Assembly: GCF_036237275.1 (NCBI RefSeq)
Contig: NZ_CP108352.1
Location: forward strand, 5,208,001-5,272,000
Source of the DNA: Streptomyces sp. NBC_01353
GTDB taxonomy: Bacteria > Actinomycetota > Actinomycetes > Streptomycetales > Streptomycetaceae
Direction: 5' to 3'
Length of the DNA: 64,000 bases
Shown: in pieces, positions 17,180 through 26,596 of the stretch
Layout of the letters: each line of letters starts with the position of its first letter
Position numbering within the stretch: the first letter of the stretch is position 1
The notes under the pieces: model-generated
The model's database searches: none
What the model saw: only the letters and a program-made list of their open reading frames with translations
Told to the model about the DNA's origin: nothing
Made by a program: the position numbers and the translations under genes

Positions 17180-17632
17180 CTCCACCGACGCCGCCACGTC
17201 GTCCAGGTCCTTCGCGAGCGCCCGGCTCACCGCCTTGGCGCCGAGGCCGCTCAACAGCTTGGCGAGGAACCCCATGCGGCTGCCCTCGGCCGGGCTCGCC
17301 GAGAACGTCATCCGTACCGTCGTCGCACCCGTCCCGTCCGGCCGCAGCGCGATCTCCGAGACGTAGTGCATTCCGTGCGAGTCGGCCACCGTCACATAGC
17401 GGTCCGGCGGCTCGGCCTCGGTCACGGTCATCTCCTCCGTGGCCTCCTTGCCCATCATCCGCCGGGTCTCGCGCCAGCGGGTGCCCACGCCGAAGGCGCC
17501 CTCCGTCAGCACCTCGACCCGCTCCACACCGCTCAGGACCCGCTCCATGTCCTTCAGGTCCGTCAGCGCCTCCCAGACGGGCCCGGGAGACGCCGCGACC
17601 CGGCGTTCGACGACGACGCTCTTGGTAGCCAT
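17168..17632 (-). CDS. SRPBCC (polyketide cyclase/START-like) family protein
   Basis: 154 residues. The SRPBCC fold is recognised from VVVERRVAASPGPVWEALTD at the N-terminus, the central VLTEGAFGVGTRWRETRRMM, and the beta-rich ATTVRMTFSASP, with a C-terminal amphipathic helix. It is a small soluble hydrophobic-ligand-binding protein, or possibly an AHSA1-like protein; no catalytic residues can be assigned. It is on the same strand as the decarboxylase upstream, 41 bases away, so the two are probably co-transcribed. The 3' end merges into the tandem repeat. Confidence 0.85.
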   Translation of the reverse strand: MATKSVVVERRVAASPGPVWEALTDLKDMERVLSGVERVEVLTEGAFGVGTRWRETRRMMGKEATEEMTVTEAEPPDRYVTVADSHGMHYVSEIALRPDGTGATTVRMTFSASPAEGSRMGFLAKLLSGLGAKAVSRALAKDLDDVAASVERRH

Positions 17633-17673
17633 GGCTCCATCGAACCACCGGGCTCGGACAAGCGCCCGCAGTG

Positions 17674-18990
17674 CTACGGCAGCAGGGCGTCCGTCCGGTC
17701 CCCGCCCGCCTCGGCGACGATCTCGTCGAGCGTCTGCGCCCCGCGCACGGTCGCGAACACCACCCTCCCCTCATCGTCCACGGTGAAGCCGTGGACGGCG
17801 GGCCGGAGCAGGCTGTTGTACGCGTAGTGGTGGGCGAAGTAGTACGCGCCGGTGTCCGGCACAGCGACGACGTCGTCCGGCCGCAGCAGGGGCAGCGGGC
17901 GTGCGGTGGCGAGCAGATCGCCGGTGAAACAGGCGGGTCCGGCCACGTCCTGGACGGTCTCCTCCCCCTCGCGGGGCCGGCCCTCGGAGTCGTACGCGAG
18001 GATGCGCAGCGGCCACGAGGCGGGGTCGTAGACGGTACGGGTGGCCAGCTGGACCCCGGCGTGGGTGACCGCGATGGGGCGGGCGCCCGAGGTCTTGGTG
18101 TACTCGACGCGGGCCAGGACCGTGCCGTGCTTGGCGAGCAGCGAGCGCCCGAACTCGGTGACGAGCCCGTAGCGCCCGTCGAGCAGGCCGGGGGCGGTGG
18201 CGGCGAGCAGCTCGGCGTACTCCGCGTAGGTCGGCGTCTCCTCGTCGGAGGCGAAGTTCACCGGCAGTCCGCCGCCGATGTCGACGGTGTCGATCTGCTG
18301 CCTGCCGGCCTTGGCGTTGATCTCCTCGGCCAGGTCGTAGGCCGCCGCGACCCCCTCGGCCATCAAGGCGAGCGGAACGCCCTGCGAGCCGGTGTGCGTG
18401 TGCACCCGGCGCATCCAGGGCCGGTCGAGGTACGCCTGGACCACGGCCTCCCGGGCGCCCGCGTCGCGCAGCGCGACCCCGAACTTGGAGGTGGCGGTCG
18501 CGGTGGAGAGCGCGCCGATCAGACCCGCCCCGATCTGCGGGTTGACCCGCAGCCCGAGCGGGCTCGAAGTCGGTGCGGAGGCGATGAGAGCGTCGATCCT
18601 GGCCAGTTCCTGGAGGTTGTCGGCGTTGACGGCGATCCCGAGCGCCAGGGCCTGGCGCAGCTCGGCGGTCGTCTTGGCGGGCGAGTCGAGCACCGTACGG
18701 GAGGGCGGGACGCCGGCCGCGCGGGCGAGGGCCAGCTCGCCGGGGCTCGCGACCTCGACCCCCAGTCCGCAGTCGTAGAGCAGGCGCAGGACGGGTACGA
18801 GCGGGCAGGCCTTCACGGCGAAGGCGTGCAGGACGGGTGCGTCGGTGACGGCGGCGAAGGCGGAGACGAGGGCGGCGGCCGAGGCGCGGACGCCGGCGGT
18901 GTCGAGGAGGGCGACGACGGGTTCGGCGGGGGAGAGGCGGCCTTGTTCGACGGCGGCTCGGACGGCCTGATCGCGACGGTGGGAAGCCAT
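17674..18990 (-). CDS. Fold-type III PLP-dependent decarboxylase (DAP/ornithine decarboxylase-like)
   Basis: 438 residues. The PLP Lys is Lys60 in LHAFAVKACPLVPVL. The family's HTHTGSQG motif and glycine-rich phosphate loop (TVDIGGGLPVNF) are present, and the second-subunit substrate motif is CFTGDLLA, followed by DTGAYYFAHHYAYN. It therefore belongs to the alanine-racemase-fold decarboxylases acting on diaminopimelate, ornithine or arginine. Residues differ enough from LysA that it is unlikely to be the lysine-biosynthetic enzyme. It diverges from the hut operon, with about 100 bases between starts. Confidence 0.85.
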   Translation of the reverse strand: MASHRRDQAVRAAVEQGRLSPAEPVVALLDTAGVRASAAALVSAFAAVTDAPVLHAFAVKACPLVPVLRLLYDCGLGVEVASPGELALARAAGVPPSRTVLDSPAKTTAELRQALALGIAVNADNLQELARIDALIASAPTSSPLGLRVNPQIGAGLIGALSTATATSKFGVALRDAGAREAVVQAYLDRPWMRRVHTHTGSQGVPLALMAEGVAAAYDLAEEINAKAGRQQIDTVDIGGGLPVNFASDEETPTYAEYAELLAATAPGLLDGRYGLVTEFGRSLLAKHGTVLARVEYTKTSGARPIAVTHAGVQLATRTVYDPASWPLRILAYDSEGRPREGEETVQDVAGPACFTGDLLATARPLPLLRPDDVVAVPDTGAYYFAHHYAYNSLLRPAVHGFTVDDEGRVVFATVRGAQTLDEIVAEAGGDRTDALLP

Positions 18991-19029
18991 GTGTCCATGG
19001 GACCACCGGGACGGGTGGCGCCGCAGCTG

Positions 19030-19078
19030 TTGACTACAAGTATTCAGCAGTCCAGGATGTGAATAACTGATTCACATC
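19030..19078 (+). promoter_or_regulatory. hut operon promoter with palindromic operator
   Basis: TTGACT (19030-19035), 17 bases, then CAGGAT (19053-19058) fits a sigma70/HrdB promoter. A perfect 9-bp inverted repeat with 5-base spacer (GATGTGAAT 19056-19064, ATTCACATC 19070-19078) starts within the -10 element and covers the likely start site, just before the GGAGG of hutU. This position is expected of a repressor operator. The regulator is not in the window, unless it is a neighbouring RpiR or TetR protein. Confidence 0.72.
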
Positions 19079-19093
19079 GGAGGAGGCTCCCCC

Positions 19094-20758
19094 ATGTCAG
19101 GACCCCGCCCCGTACGGGCCCCGCGCGGTACGGAACTGAGCGCCCTGGGATGGCAGCAGGAGGCCGCCCTCCGGATGCTGCAGAACAACCTGGACCCCGA
19201 GGTCGCCGAGCACCCCGACAAGCTCGTCGTCTACGGCGGCACCGGCAAGGCCGCGCGCGACTGGCGCTCCTTCGACGCGATGGTCCGCACGCTGCGCACC
19301 CTCAAGCAGGACGAGACGATGCTCGTCCAGTCCGGCCGCCCGGTCGGCGTCATGCAGACCCACGAGTGGGCCCCGCGTGTCCTCATCGCCAACTCCAACC
19401 TGGTCGGCGACTGGGCGAACTGGGAGGAGTTCCGGCGCCTGGAGCAGCTGGGCCTGACCATGTACGGCCAGATGACGGCCGGCTCGTGGATCTACATCGG
19501 CACCCAGGGCATCCTCCAGGGCACCTACGAGACCTTCGCCGCCGTCGCGGCGAAGAAGTTCAACGGGACCCTGGCCGGCACGATCACCCTGACCGCCGGC
19601 CTCGGCGGCATGGGCGGCGCCCAGCCGCTCGCCGTGACGATGAACGACGGCGTCGCGATCTGTATCGACGTCGACCCGCGCGCCATCGAGCGCCGCATCG
19701 AGCACCGCTACCTCGACGTGAAGGCGGACAACCTCGCCCACGCCCTGGCGCTCGCGACCGAGGCGCGTGACGCCCGCCGGCCGCTCTCCATCGGCCTGCT
19801 CGGCAATGCGGCGGAGCTGCTGCCGCAGATGCTCGCCGAGGGCGCCCCGATCGACATCGTGACCGACCAGACCTCGGCCCACGACCCCCTCGCGTACCTG
19901 CCGGTGGGCGTCGACTTCGACGACATGGCGACGTACGCGGCCAAGGACCCGGCCGGTTTCACGACCCGCGCCCGCGAGTCGATGGCGAAGCACGTCGAGG
20001 CCATGGTCGGCTTCATGGACGCCGGCGCCGAGGTCTTCGACTACGGCAACTCCATCCGCGGCGAGGCCCAGCTGGCCGGCTACGACCGCGCGTTCGCCTT
20101 CCCCGGCTTCGTGCCGGCGTACATCCGCCCGCTGTTCTGCGAGGGCAAGGGCCCGTTCCGCTGGGCCGCCCTCTCCGGCGAGGCCTCGGACATCCACAAG
20201 ACGGACAAGGCGATCCTGGAGCTCTTCCCGGAGAACGAGTCCCTCCACCGCTGGATCAAGATGGCCGGCGAGCGCGTCCACTTCCAGGGCCTGCCCGCCC
20301 GCATCTGCTGGCTCGGCCAGGGTGAGCGCGACAAGGCGGGCGACATGTTCAACGACATGGTCGGCAACGGCACCCTCGCCGCGCCCCTCGCGATCGGCCG
20401 CGACCACCTCGACTGCGGCTCGGTGGCCTCCCCGTACCGCGAGACCGAGGCCATGCTCGACGGCTCCGACGCGATCGCCGACTGGCCCCTCCTGAATGCC
20501 ATGGTCAACGTCGCCTCCGGCGCGTCCTGGGTCTCCATCCACCACGGCGGCGGCGTCGGCATGGGCCGCTCCATCCACGCGGGCCAGGTCTCGGTCGCGG
20601 ACGGCACGGCTCTCGCGGGCGAGAAGATCCGCCGCGTCCTGACGAACGACCCGGGCATGGGCGTCATCCGCCACGTCGACGCGGGCTACGACATCGCGGA
20701 GCGGGTCGCCGACGAGAAGGGCGTCCGCGTCCCGATGCGCGAGGGTGACTCCGCGTGA
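19094..20758 (+). CDS. hutU: Urocanate hydratase
   Basis: 554 residues, the usual family length. It converts urocanate to imidazolonepropionate, the second step of histidine breakdown, using tightly bound NAD as electrophile. The NAD-binding segment is [15 protein letters not shown], and the signature Cys is Cys441 in [12 protein letters not shown]. The ATG follows GGAGG and directly trails the operator palindrome. First gene of the hut operon; the next gene overlaps its stop by four bases (GTGA). Histidine ammonia-lyase (hutH) is absent from this window, so the cluster is incomplete here. Confidence 0.97.
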   Translation: MSGPRPVRAPRGTELSALGWQQEAALRMLQNNLDPEVAEHPDKLVVYGGTGKAARDWRSFDAMVRTLRTLKQDETMLVQSGRPVGVMQTHEWAPRVLIANSNLVGDWANWEEFRRLEQLGLTMYGQMTAGSWIYIGTQGILQGTYETFAAVAAKKFNGTLAGTITLTAGLGGMGGAQPLAVTMNDGVAICIDVDPRAIERRIEHRYLDVKADNLAHALALATEARDARRPLSIGLLGNAAELLPQMLAEGAPIDIVTDQTSAHDPLAYLPVGVDFDDMATYAAKDPAGFTTRARESMAKHVEAMVGFMDAGAEVFDYGNSIRGEAQLAGYDRAFAFPGFVPAYIRPLFCEGKGPFRWAALSGEASDIHKTDKAILELFPENESLHRWIKMAGERVHFQGLPARICWLGQGERDKAGDMFNDMVGNGTLAAPLAIGRDHLDCGSVASPYRETEAMLDGSDAIADWPLLNAMVNVASGASWVSIHHGGGVGMGRSIHAGQVSVADGTALAGEKIRRVLTNDPGMGVIRHVDAGYDIAERVADEKGVRVPMREGDSA

Positions 20759-21966
20759 GTGCGAGTTTCCACGCCATGTGGCGGTCGCTGCGGCCCATCG
20801 GCCGCAGCGCCGCCTCCGGCGGCTACCGCCGCTACGCCTGGACCGCCGCCGACGCCGACTGCCGGCTCTGGTTCCAGATGCAGGCCGAGGCCCGCCGGCT
20901 GAACTACGAGGTCGACCGCAACGGCAACCAGTGGGCCTGGCTCGGCGACCCCGCGGCCGGCGACGCGGTCGTCACCGGCTCGCACCTGGACTCCGTACCG
21001 GACGGTGGAGCCTTCGACGGCCCGCTCGGCGTCGTCTCCTCCTTTGCCGCGCTCGACGAACTGCGCTCCCGTGGCGTCGTGTTCAAGCGGCCCCTCGCGA
21101 TCACCAACTTCGGTGACGAGGAGGGTGCCCGCTTCGGCCTCGCCTGCGTCGGCTCCCGTCTCACCGCCGGCCGGCTGACGAAGGAGCAGGCGTACGAGCT
21201 CCGCGACGCCGACGGCATCAGCCTCCCGCAGGCCATGGAGTCGGCGGGTCACGACCCCGAGGCCATCGGCCCGGACCCGGAGCGGCTCGCCCGCATCGGC
21301 GCCTTCGTCGAGCTCCACGTCGAACAGGGCCGCGCCCTGGACCTGACCGGCGACTCCGTCGGCATCGCCTCCGCGATCTGGCCGCACGGCCGCTGGCGGT
21401 ACGACTTCGCCGGCGAGGCCAACCACGCCGGCACCACCCGGCTCGTCGACCGCCGCGACCCGATGCTCACCTACGCCGAGACCGTCCTCGCCGCCCGCCG
21501 CGAGGCCGAACTCGCGGGCGCCGTCGCCACCTTCGGCAAGATCGCGGTCGAGCCGAACGGCGTCAACGCCATCCCCTCCCTCGTCCGCGGCTGGCTCGAC
21601 GCGCGCGCCGCCGACCAGGGCGCCCTGGACACGGTCGTCGCGGGCGTCGAGACCGCCGCCCGCGACTACGCGGACCGGCACGGCATCGACCTCACTGTCG
21701 TACGGGAGTCCTTCACGCCGGTCGTGGAGTTCGCCCACGCGCTGCGGGACGAGCTCGCCGGGATCCTCGGCGAGAAGACCCCGGTCCTCGGCACCGGCGC
21801 CGGACACGACGCGGGCATTTTGTCCGAATCGATTCCGACCGCCATGCTGTTCGTACGGAACCCCACGGGCGTCTCGCACTCCCCGGCCGAATTCGCGGCC
21901 GAGGACGACTGCGTCGCCGGGGTCCTCGCACTCGCCGACGTACTGGAGGGTCTCGCGTGCAGGTGA
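20755..21966 (+). CDS. M20 family amidohydrolase (allantoate amidohydrolase/N-carbamoyl amino-acid hydrolase type)
   Basis: 403 residues, with GTG overlapping the hutU stop. Dinuclear metal site motifs: [17 protein letters not shown] (His, bridging Asp), [12 protein letters not shown] (Glu pair), ELHVEQG (His) and the C-terminal [10 protein letters not shown] (His). By homology these enzymes cleave N-carbamoyl or ureido amino acids. Its place between hutU and hutF, with no N-formylglutamate deformylase (hutG) in the operon, suggests it performs the last step, N-formyl-L-glutamate to glutamate plus formate. That is an inference; allantoate hydrolysis is the name homology alone would give. Confidence 0.88.
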   Translation: MSASFHAMWRSLRPIGRSAASGGYRRYAWTAADADCRLWFQMQAEARRLNYEVDRNGNQWAWLGDPAAGDAVVTGSHLDSVPDGGAFDGPLGVVSSFAALDELRSRGVVFKRPLAITNFGDEEGARFGLACVGSRLTAGRLTKEQAYELRDADGISLPQAMESAGHDPEAIGPDPERLARIGAFVELHVEQGRALDLTGDSVGIASAIWPHGRWRYDFAGEANHAGTTRLVDRRDPMLTYAETVLAARREAELAGAVATFGKIAVEPNGVNAIPSLVRGWLDARAADQGALDTVVAGVETAARDYADRHGIDLTVVRESFTPVVEFAHALRDELAGILGEKTPVLGTGAGHDAGILSESIPTAMLFVRNPTGVSHSPAEFAAEDDCVAGVLALADVLEGLACR

Positions 21967-23324
21967 CGTACTGGCTGGAGCACGCCTGGCTCGACACGAA
22001 CGTCGAGCCGGGCGTGGCGCTCACCGTGTCGATCAGCGGCTCCCCCGCGGGGACCGACGGTCGCATCGCGGCCGTACGCACGGGTCTGGAGACCCCGCCC
22101 CCCGGCGCCGTCGTCCTGCGCGGCCTGACGATCCCCGGCCTCGCCAACGCCCACTCGCACGCCTTCCACCGCGCCCTGCGCTCCACCGTCCAGGTCGGCT
22201 CCGGCACGTTCTGGACCTGGCGCGAGGTGATGTACCAGGTGGCGTCCCGGCTGACCCCGGAGACGTACCACGCCCTCGCACGAGCGGTGTACGCCGAGAT
22301 GGCGCTCGCCGGGATCACGGCGGTCGGCGAGTTCCACTACCTCCACCACGCGCCGGGCGGCACCCCCTATGCCGACCCCAACGCGATGGGCGAGGCGCTG
22401 ATCGAGGCAGCGGCCGAGGCCGGCATCCGGATCACCCTCCTCGACACGGCCTACCTCTCCGCCGGCTTCGGCGCCGCGCCCGACCAGCACCAGCTCCGCT
22501 TCTCCGACGGCACGGCCGACGCCTGGGCGGAGCGCGTCTCGCTGCTCAAGGAGCGTGAGGGCGGGGACGGCGTACGGATCGGGGCGGCGATCCACTCCGT
22601 ACGGGCGGTCCCGGCGGACCAGCTGTCGACGGTGGCGGACTGGGCGCGCGAGCGGGGCGCCCCGCTGCACGTCCACCTCTCGGAGCAGACGGCCGAGAAC
22701 GACGCCTGCCTCGCGGCCCACGGCCGCACCCCCACGCAGCTCCTCGCGGACCACGGGGTGCTCGGCCCGCTGACGACGGGTGTCCACAACACGCACCTCA
22801 CGGACGCGGACATCGCGCTCATCGGCTCGTCCACGACCGGCACCTGCATGTGCCCGACCACCGAACGCGACCTCGCGGACGGCATCGGCCCGGCCGTCGC
22901 CCTCCAGCGCGCGGGCTCCCCGCTCTCGCTGGGCAGCGACAGCCACGCCGTGATCGACCTCCTGGAGGAGGCCCGGGCGATGGAGCTGAACGAACGTCTC
23001 CGCTCCCGCACGCGCGGCCACTGGACGGCGGCGGCCCTGCTGCGGGCCGCGACCGCCGACGGTCATGCGTCGCTCGGTTGGGACGATGCGGGCACCCTGG
23101 AGCCGGGCGCGCTCGCCGACTTCACGACGATCGCCCTGGACTCGGTCAGGACAGCGGGACCGGTGCCGCGTCTGGCAGCCGAGACGGCGGTATTCGCAGC
23201 GTCGGCCGCGGATGTGCGGCACACGATCGTGGGTGGCCGTCATGTCGTACGGGACGGGGTCCACCAGACCGTGCCGGACGTGCCCCGTGCCCTCGCGGAA
23301 TCGATCGCCGCACTGCGCGGCTGA
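21957..23324 (+). CDS. hutF: Formimidoylglutamate deiminase
   Basis: 455 residues from GTG, overlapping the previous gene by ten bases. Amidohydrolase fold with metal motif [15 protein letters not shown], central His in [13 protein letters not shown], and Asp/His in [16 protein letters not shown]. The N-terminal [13 protein letters not shown] and [11 protein letters not shown] are typical of HutF. It deiminates N-formimino-L-glutamate to N-formylglutamate and ammonia, so the operon uses the five-step route of histidine degradation. It is coupled upstream and followed within 26 bases by hutI. Confidence 0.93.
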   Translation: MQVTYWLEHAWLDTNVEPGVALTVSISGSPAGTDGRIAAVRTGLETPPPGAVVLRGLTIPGLANAHSHAFHRALRSTVQVGSGTFWTWREVMYQVASRLTPETYHALARAVYAEMALAGITAVGEFHYLHHAPGGTPYADPNAMGEALIEAAAEAGIRITLLDTAYLSAGFGAAPDQHQLRFSDGTADAWAERVSLLKEREGGDGVRIGAAIHSVRAVPADQLSTVADWARERGAPLHVHLSEQTAENDACLAAHGRTPTQLLADHGVLGPLTTGVHNTHLTDADIALIGSSTTGTCMCPTTERDLADGIGPAVALQRAGSPLSLGSDSHAVIDLLEEARAMELNERLRSRTRGHWTAAALLRAATADGHASLGWDDAGTLEPGALADFTTIALDSVRTAGPVPRLAAETAVFAASAADVRHTIVGGRHVVRDGVHQTVPDVPRALAESIAALRG

Positions 23325-23350
23325 AGCGCCTGAAGGAGACACCTCTCATC

Positions 23351-24598
23351 ATGAACACGGGCCCCGCGGCGACGAACAACACGGCGGCGAGCTCCGCGCC
23401 CACGAGTGCGAACAGCGCCGTGGCGACGGCGGCCACCGCCATCGTCAACATCGCCAGTCTGGTCACCAACGACCCCTCTCTCGGTGATCGAACCCCTCTC
23501 GGCCTGATCCAGGACGCGGCCGTCGTCATGGACGGCGACCGCGTGGTCTGGGTCGGTGAATCCAGCAAAGCACCGGCCACTGACAACCGGGTCGACGCCG
23601 GTGGACGGGCGGTGATCCCCGGCTTCGTGGACTCCCACTCGCACCTCGTCTTCGCGGGGGACCGCACGGCGGAGTTCAACGCGCGGATGTCCGGCCAGGC
23701 GTACGCGGCGGGCGGCATCCGCACGACGGTGGCGGCGACGCGCGCGGCCTCCGACGAGGCCCTGTCGGCGAATGTCGCCCGCTACATGCGCGAGGCCCTC
23801 ACCCAGGGCACGACGACCTTCGAGACCAAGTCGGGCTACGGCCTCACGGTCGAGGACGAGGCCCGCGCGTTGCGCATCGCGGCCGCGCACACGGACGAGG
23901 TCACCTACCTGGGCGCCCACATCGTCTCCCCGGACTACGCCGACGACCCGGCCGCGTACGTGGCCCTGGTGACCGGCGAGATGCTCGACGCCTGCGCACC
24001 GTACGCGCGTTGGGTCGACGTCTTCTGCGAGAAGGGTGCGTTCGACGGGGACCAGGCGCGGGCGATCCTCACCGCCGGCATGGCCAAGGGCCTGCACCCG
24101 CGCGTGCACGCGAACCAGCTCTCGTACGGCCCCGGTGTCCAGCTCGCGGTGGGGCTGGACGCGGCGAGCGCCGACCACTGCACGCACCTGACGGACGCGG
24201 ACGTGGACGCCCTGGCTTCGGGCAACACCGTCGCGACGCTCCTCCCGGGCGCGGAGTTCTCCACCCGCGCCGAGTGGCCGAACGCCCGTCGCCTCCTGGA
24301 CGCGGGCGCGACGGTGGCCCTGTCGACGGACTGCAACCCGGGCTCGTCCTTCACCTCGTCCGTACCGTTCTGCATCGCACTCGCGGTACGGGACATGGGA
24401 ATGACCCCGGACGAAGCGGTCTGGTCGGCCACGGCAGGCGGTGCGGCGGCACTCCGCCGCACGGACATCGGCCGCCTCACCCCGGGCGCCACCGCCGACC
24501 TGACCTTCCTGAACGCCCCGTCCCACGTCCACCTGGCCTACCGCCCGGGCGTCCCCCTGGTGACCGAGGTCTGGCGCCGCGGGGTACGTGTGGTCTGA
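23351..24598 (+). CDS. hutI: Imidazolonepropionase with Ala/Thr/Ser-rich N-terminal extension
   Basis: 415 residues. Amidohydrolase motifs: [14 protein letters not shown] (metal His pair), [18 protein letters not shown] and [11 protein letters not shown] (metal Asp). It hydrolyses imidazolonepropionate to formiminoglutamate, third step of the pathway. The first ~30 residues ([20 protein letters not shown] and on) are low-complexity and unlike the compact N-terminus of most HutI proteins. The AAGGAG site is 12 bases before ATG, rather long. A later start is possible, but none with a better ribosome site is evident. Last gene of the hut operon. Confidence 0.94.
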   Translation: MNTGPAATNNTAASSAPTSANSAVATAATAIVNIASLVTNDPSLGDRTPLGLIQDAAVVMDGDRVVWVGESSKAPATDNRVDAGGRAVIPGFVDSHSHLVFAGDRTAEFNARMSGQAYAAGGIRTTVAATRAASDEALSANVARYMREALTQGTTTFETKSGYGLTVEDEARALRIAAAHTDEVTYLGAHIVSPDYADDPAAYVALVTGEMLDACAPYARWVDVFCEKGAFDGDQARAILTAGMAKGLHPRVHANQLSYGPGVQLAVGLDAASADHCTHLTDADVDALASGNTVATLLPGAEFSTRAEWPNARRLLDAGATVALSTDCNPGSSFTSSVPFCIALAVRDMGMTPDEAVWSATAGGAAALRRTDIGRLTPGATADLTFLNAPSHVHLAYRPGVPLVTEVWRRGVRVV

Positions 24599-24670
24599 TC
24601 GCGCCCAGGCCCCGGCGGCCCGCGGGAAATCCGTCGAGCCGCAGGGGCGGCCCGTGTCAGAATCCGGCGC

Positions 24671-25699
24671 ATGTCCGTTCGATACCCGCGTCCCCTCCGT
24701 CCCGGTGACCGCGTCGGCGTCACCTCTCCTTCGAGTGGCGTGCCGAAGGAGCTGCGTGAGCGCCTCGACGTGGCGATCCGGTTCGTCGAAGCGCGTGGAT
24801 ACGAGGTCGTCGTCGGGGCCTGTATGGACGGTGCCGGGCATGTCAGTGCGCCTGCTGCCCGGCGGGCGGGCGAGTTGATGGGGATGTTGACCGATCCCGG
24901 CATCAGGGCCGTCGTGCCGCCGTGGGGTGGGGAGACCGCGATCGATCTGCTGCCTCTGCTCGACTGGCATCGGCTGCGCGATGCCGAGCCGACCTGGCTC
25001 GTCGGGTACTCGGACATGTCGACCCTCATGACGCCGCTGACCCTCCTCACCGGCGTGGCGACCCTGCACGGCAACAACCTCATGGACACCCCGTACCGGG
25101 CGCCCGAGGGGCTGCTCTCGTGGCTCGACATCGTCTCCGCTCCGCAGGGGCGGCCGTTCACCCAGACCCCGCCGAACCGGCACCGTGCGGCGGGCTGGGA
25201 CGACTGGCAACTCCACCCCGAAATAGGCGAGTTCACGCTCGACACACCTGGCAGGTGGACCCGCCTGGACGGCAGCGGTGATGTGGATGTCGAGGGGCGC
25301 CTGATCGGGGGCTGCATCGAGACCGTCTGCAACGCCGCCGGTTCGCCGTATCTCGACGTGTCGGCCTTCGCCCGGGAGCACGCCCCGGAAGGGCTCCTCG
25401 TCTACGTCGAGGCGTGCGACGACGAAGCCCTCAGCATCTGCCGGTACCTGCACGGGATGCGACTGGCCGGCTTCTTCGACCGCGCGAACGCCGTTCTCGT
25501 CGGCCGGACCTCCGCGCCCGACGCCCCCTCGCTCACCCAGCACGAAGCGGTGCTGGACGCCCTCGGCTCCCTGAACGTGCCGATCATCGCCGACGTCGAG
25601 TGCGGCCACATTGCGCCGTACCTGCCCCTCGTCAACGGGGCGCGTGCCCGTGTCGTCCACACCCCCACGCGCAGCGAGGTCATCCAGACGCTGGACTGA
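24671..25699 (+). CDS. S66 family peptidase (LD-carboxypeptidase/MccF-like)
   Basis: 342 residues, no signal peptide, so cytoplasmic. The catalytic triad can be read as Ser114 (LVGYSDMSTLM), Glu247 (VYVEACDDEA) and His313 (DVECGHIAPYLP). The extended length and GYSD motif are closer to MccF-like microcin-immunity hydrolases than to short LdcA. It may cleave LD-peptide bonds during murein recycling or acyl-sulfamoyl/aminoacyl-nucleotide antibiotics. It overlaps the 3' end of the convergent phosphotransferase by 20 bases. Confidence 0.9.
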   Translation: MSVRYPRPLRPGDRVGVTSPSSGVPKELRERLDVAIRFVEARGYEVVVGACMDGAGHVSAPAARRAGELMGMLTDPGIRAVVPPWGGETAIDLLPLLDWHRLRDAEPTWLVGYSDMSTLMTPLTLLTGVATLHGNNLMDTPYRAPEGLLSWLDIVSAPQGRPFTQTPPNRHRAAGWDDWQLHPEIGEFTLDTPGRWTRLDGSGDVDVEGRLIGGCIETVCNAAGSPYLDVSAFAREHAPEGLLVYVEACDDEALSICRYLHGMRLAGFFDRANAVLVGRTSAPDAPSLTQHEAVLDALGSLNVPIIADVECGHIAPYLPLVNGARARVVHTPTRSEVIQTLD

Positions 25700-26324
25700 C
25701 CTCCAGCGTCGCCACCAGCGCCACCGCCTCGTCCAGACGGGCGCGTTCGGCCTCGTCCAGGTGCGGGTCCGACGCCCGGCGTTCCCGGGCCTTCGCCAAC
25801 GGCAGGGGGCCCGTGGACGCGAGGGACAACAGGGTCTCCAGTCCCGCTCGTGCGCCGTCGGCGTACGGGACCGGCGTCACCGCGACCTCCGCCAGGATCA
25901 GGGTCGACATCGCCCAGTCCAGCGCCGGATCGCCCGCCTCCGCCGTGCACCAGTCGATCACGAACGGTCCCTCGGGCGTCAGCATCACGTTGCCCGGATG
26001 CAGGTCGAGGTGGAGCAGTGGGGCCGACGCCGGGGACGGGACGGTGTGGAGGCGGTGCAGGAGGCCGGCCAGGATCGTCGCGGCCGACTCGGGGGTGACC
26101 GTGCCCGCGAGCAGGGCATCCAGCAGGGAGGGGCCGGCCAGCCGTCGCATGACGAGCTCCGGGCCCGATGCGGAACGGACCCGCGGCACCGGATAGCCGT
26201 GGCCGGCCAGGTGCTCCATGGTCGCGGCCTCGTGCGCCGCGTCCTTGCCGTCCCGGTATCGGCGCAGCACCCACTCGTCGTCCAGTGCGAACACGTCCGC
26301 CGACCGTCCCGTACCTATCAACAT
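25680..26324 (-). CDS. APH/ChoK-like phosphotransferase
   Basis: 214 residues from MLIGTGRSADVFALDDEWVL. Nucleotide-loop-like GTGRSADVF, catalytic HLDLHPGNVML and metal Asp FVIDWCTAEAGDPALDWAM match the aminoglycoside/choline kinase fold. It is shorter than canonical resistance enzymes (about 260-300), with a reduced C-terminal lobe. Substrate unknown. The start has only a weak ribosome site; an upstream in-frame GTG at 26333 is an alternative. The 3' end overlaps the S66 peptidase gene. Confidence 0.82.
   Translation of the reverse strand: MLIGTGRSADVFALDDEWVLRRYRDGKDAAHEAATMEHLAGHGYPVPRVRSASGPELVMRRLAGPSLLDALLAGTVTPESAATILAGLLHRLHTVPSPASAPLLHLDLHPGNVMLTPEGPFVIDWCTAEAGDPALDWAMSTLILAEVAVTPVPYADGARAGLETLLSLASTGPLPLAKARERRASDPHLDEAERARLDEAVALVATLEVSPASG
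25687..25710. terminator. Hairpin inside overlapping convergent 3' ends
   Basis: GACGCTGGA (25687-25695) and TCCAGCGTC (25702-25710) form a perfect 9-bp stem with a 6-base loop. It spans the S66 peptidase stop codon and lies within the last codons of the opposing phosphotransferase. With no intergenic space, this is the obvious shared terminator. Confidence 0.65.
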
Positions 26325-26496
26325 GCCACGCACCCTAGCGTCGCCTGGATGGCGCGGAGTCCGCCCCCAGCGACCTGTCAACTCCTAGGCCGACATGCCC
26401 CATTGGTCTCTTGATCACCACGAATTGCCCTCCTGCACACTCCTTCACGGATCGGTCACAGAAAGGACGAGTAGCCCTGTCCCGGAGGGTTTTCGA

Positions 26497-26516
26497 CCGG
26501 TACCGTCCTGTACCGG
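26497..26516. promoter_or_regulatory. Inverted repeat upstream of polysaccharide locus
   Basis: CCGGTAC (26497-26503) and GTACCGG (26510-26516) are separated by six bases, in the 270-base divergent region between the phosphotransferase and the GNAT-type gene. It is a candidate operator for the rightward cluster. No confident promoter hexamers are seen. Confidence 0.45.
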
Positions 26517-26596
26517 CAGGACTCAGGGGGGAAGACCGGGGGGTCGGAGAGTTGAGCGCTGTCCGTAAAAGTGCTGTCCGCACGCAGGTCGGCCGC

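Noticed and set aside
23240-25660. An 806-codon minus-strand frame opposite hutI and the S66 peptidase
   Set aside because: No motif, typical reverse-frame composition. The sense genes are well supported.
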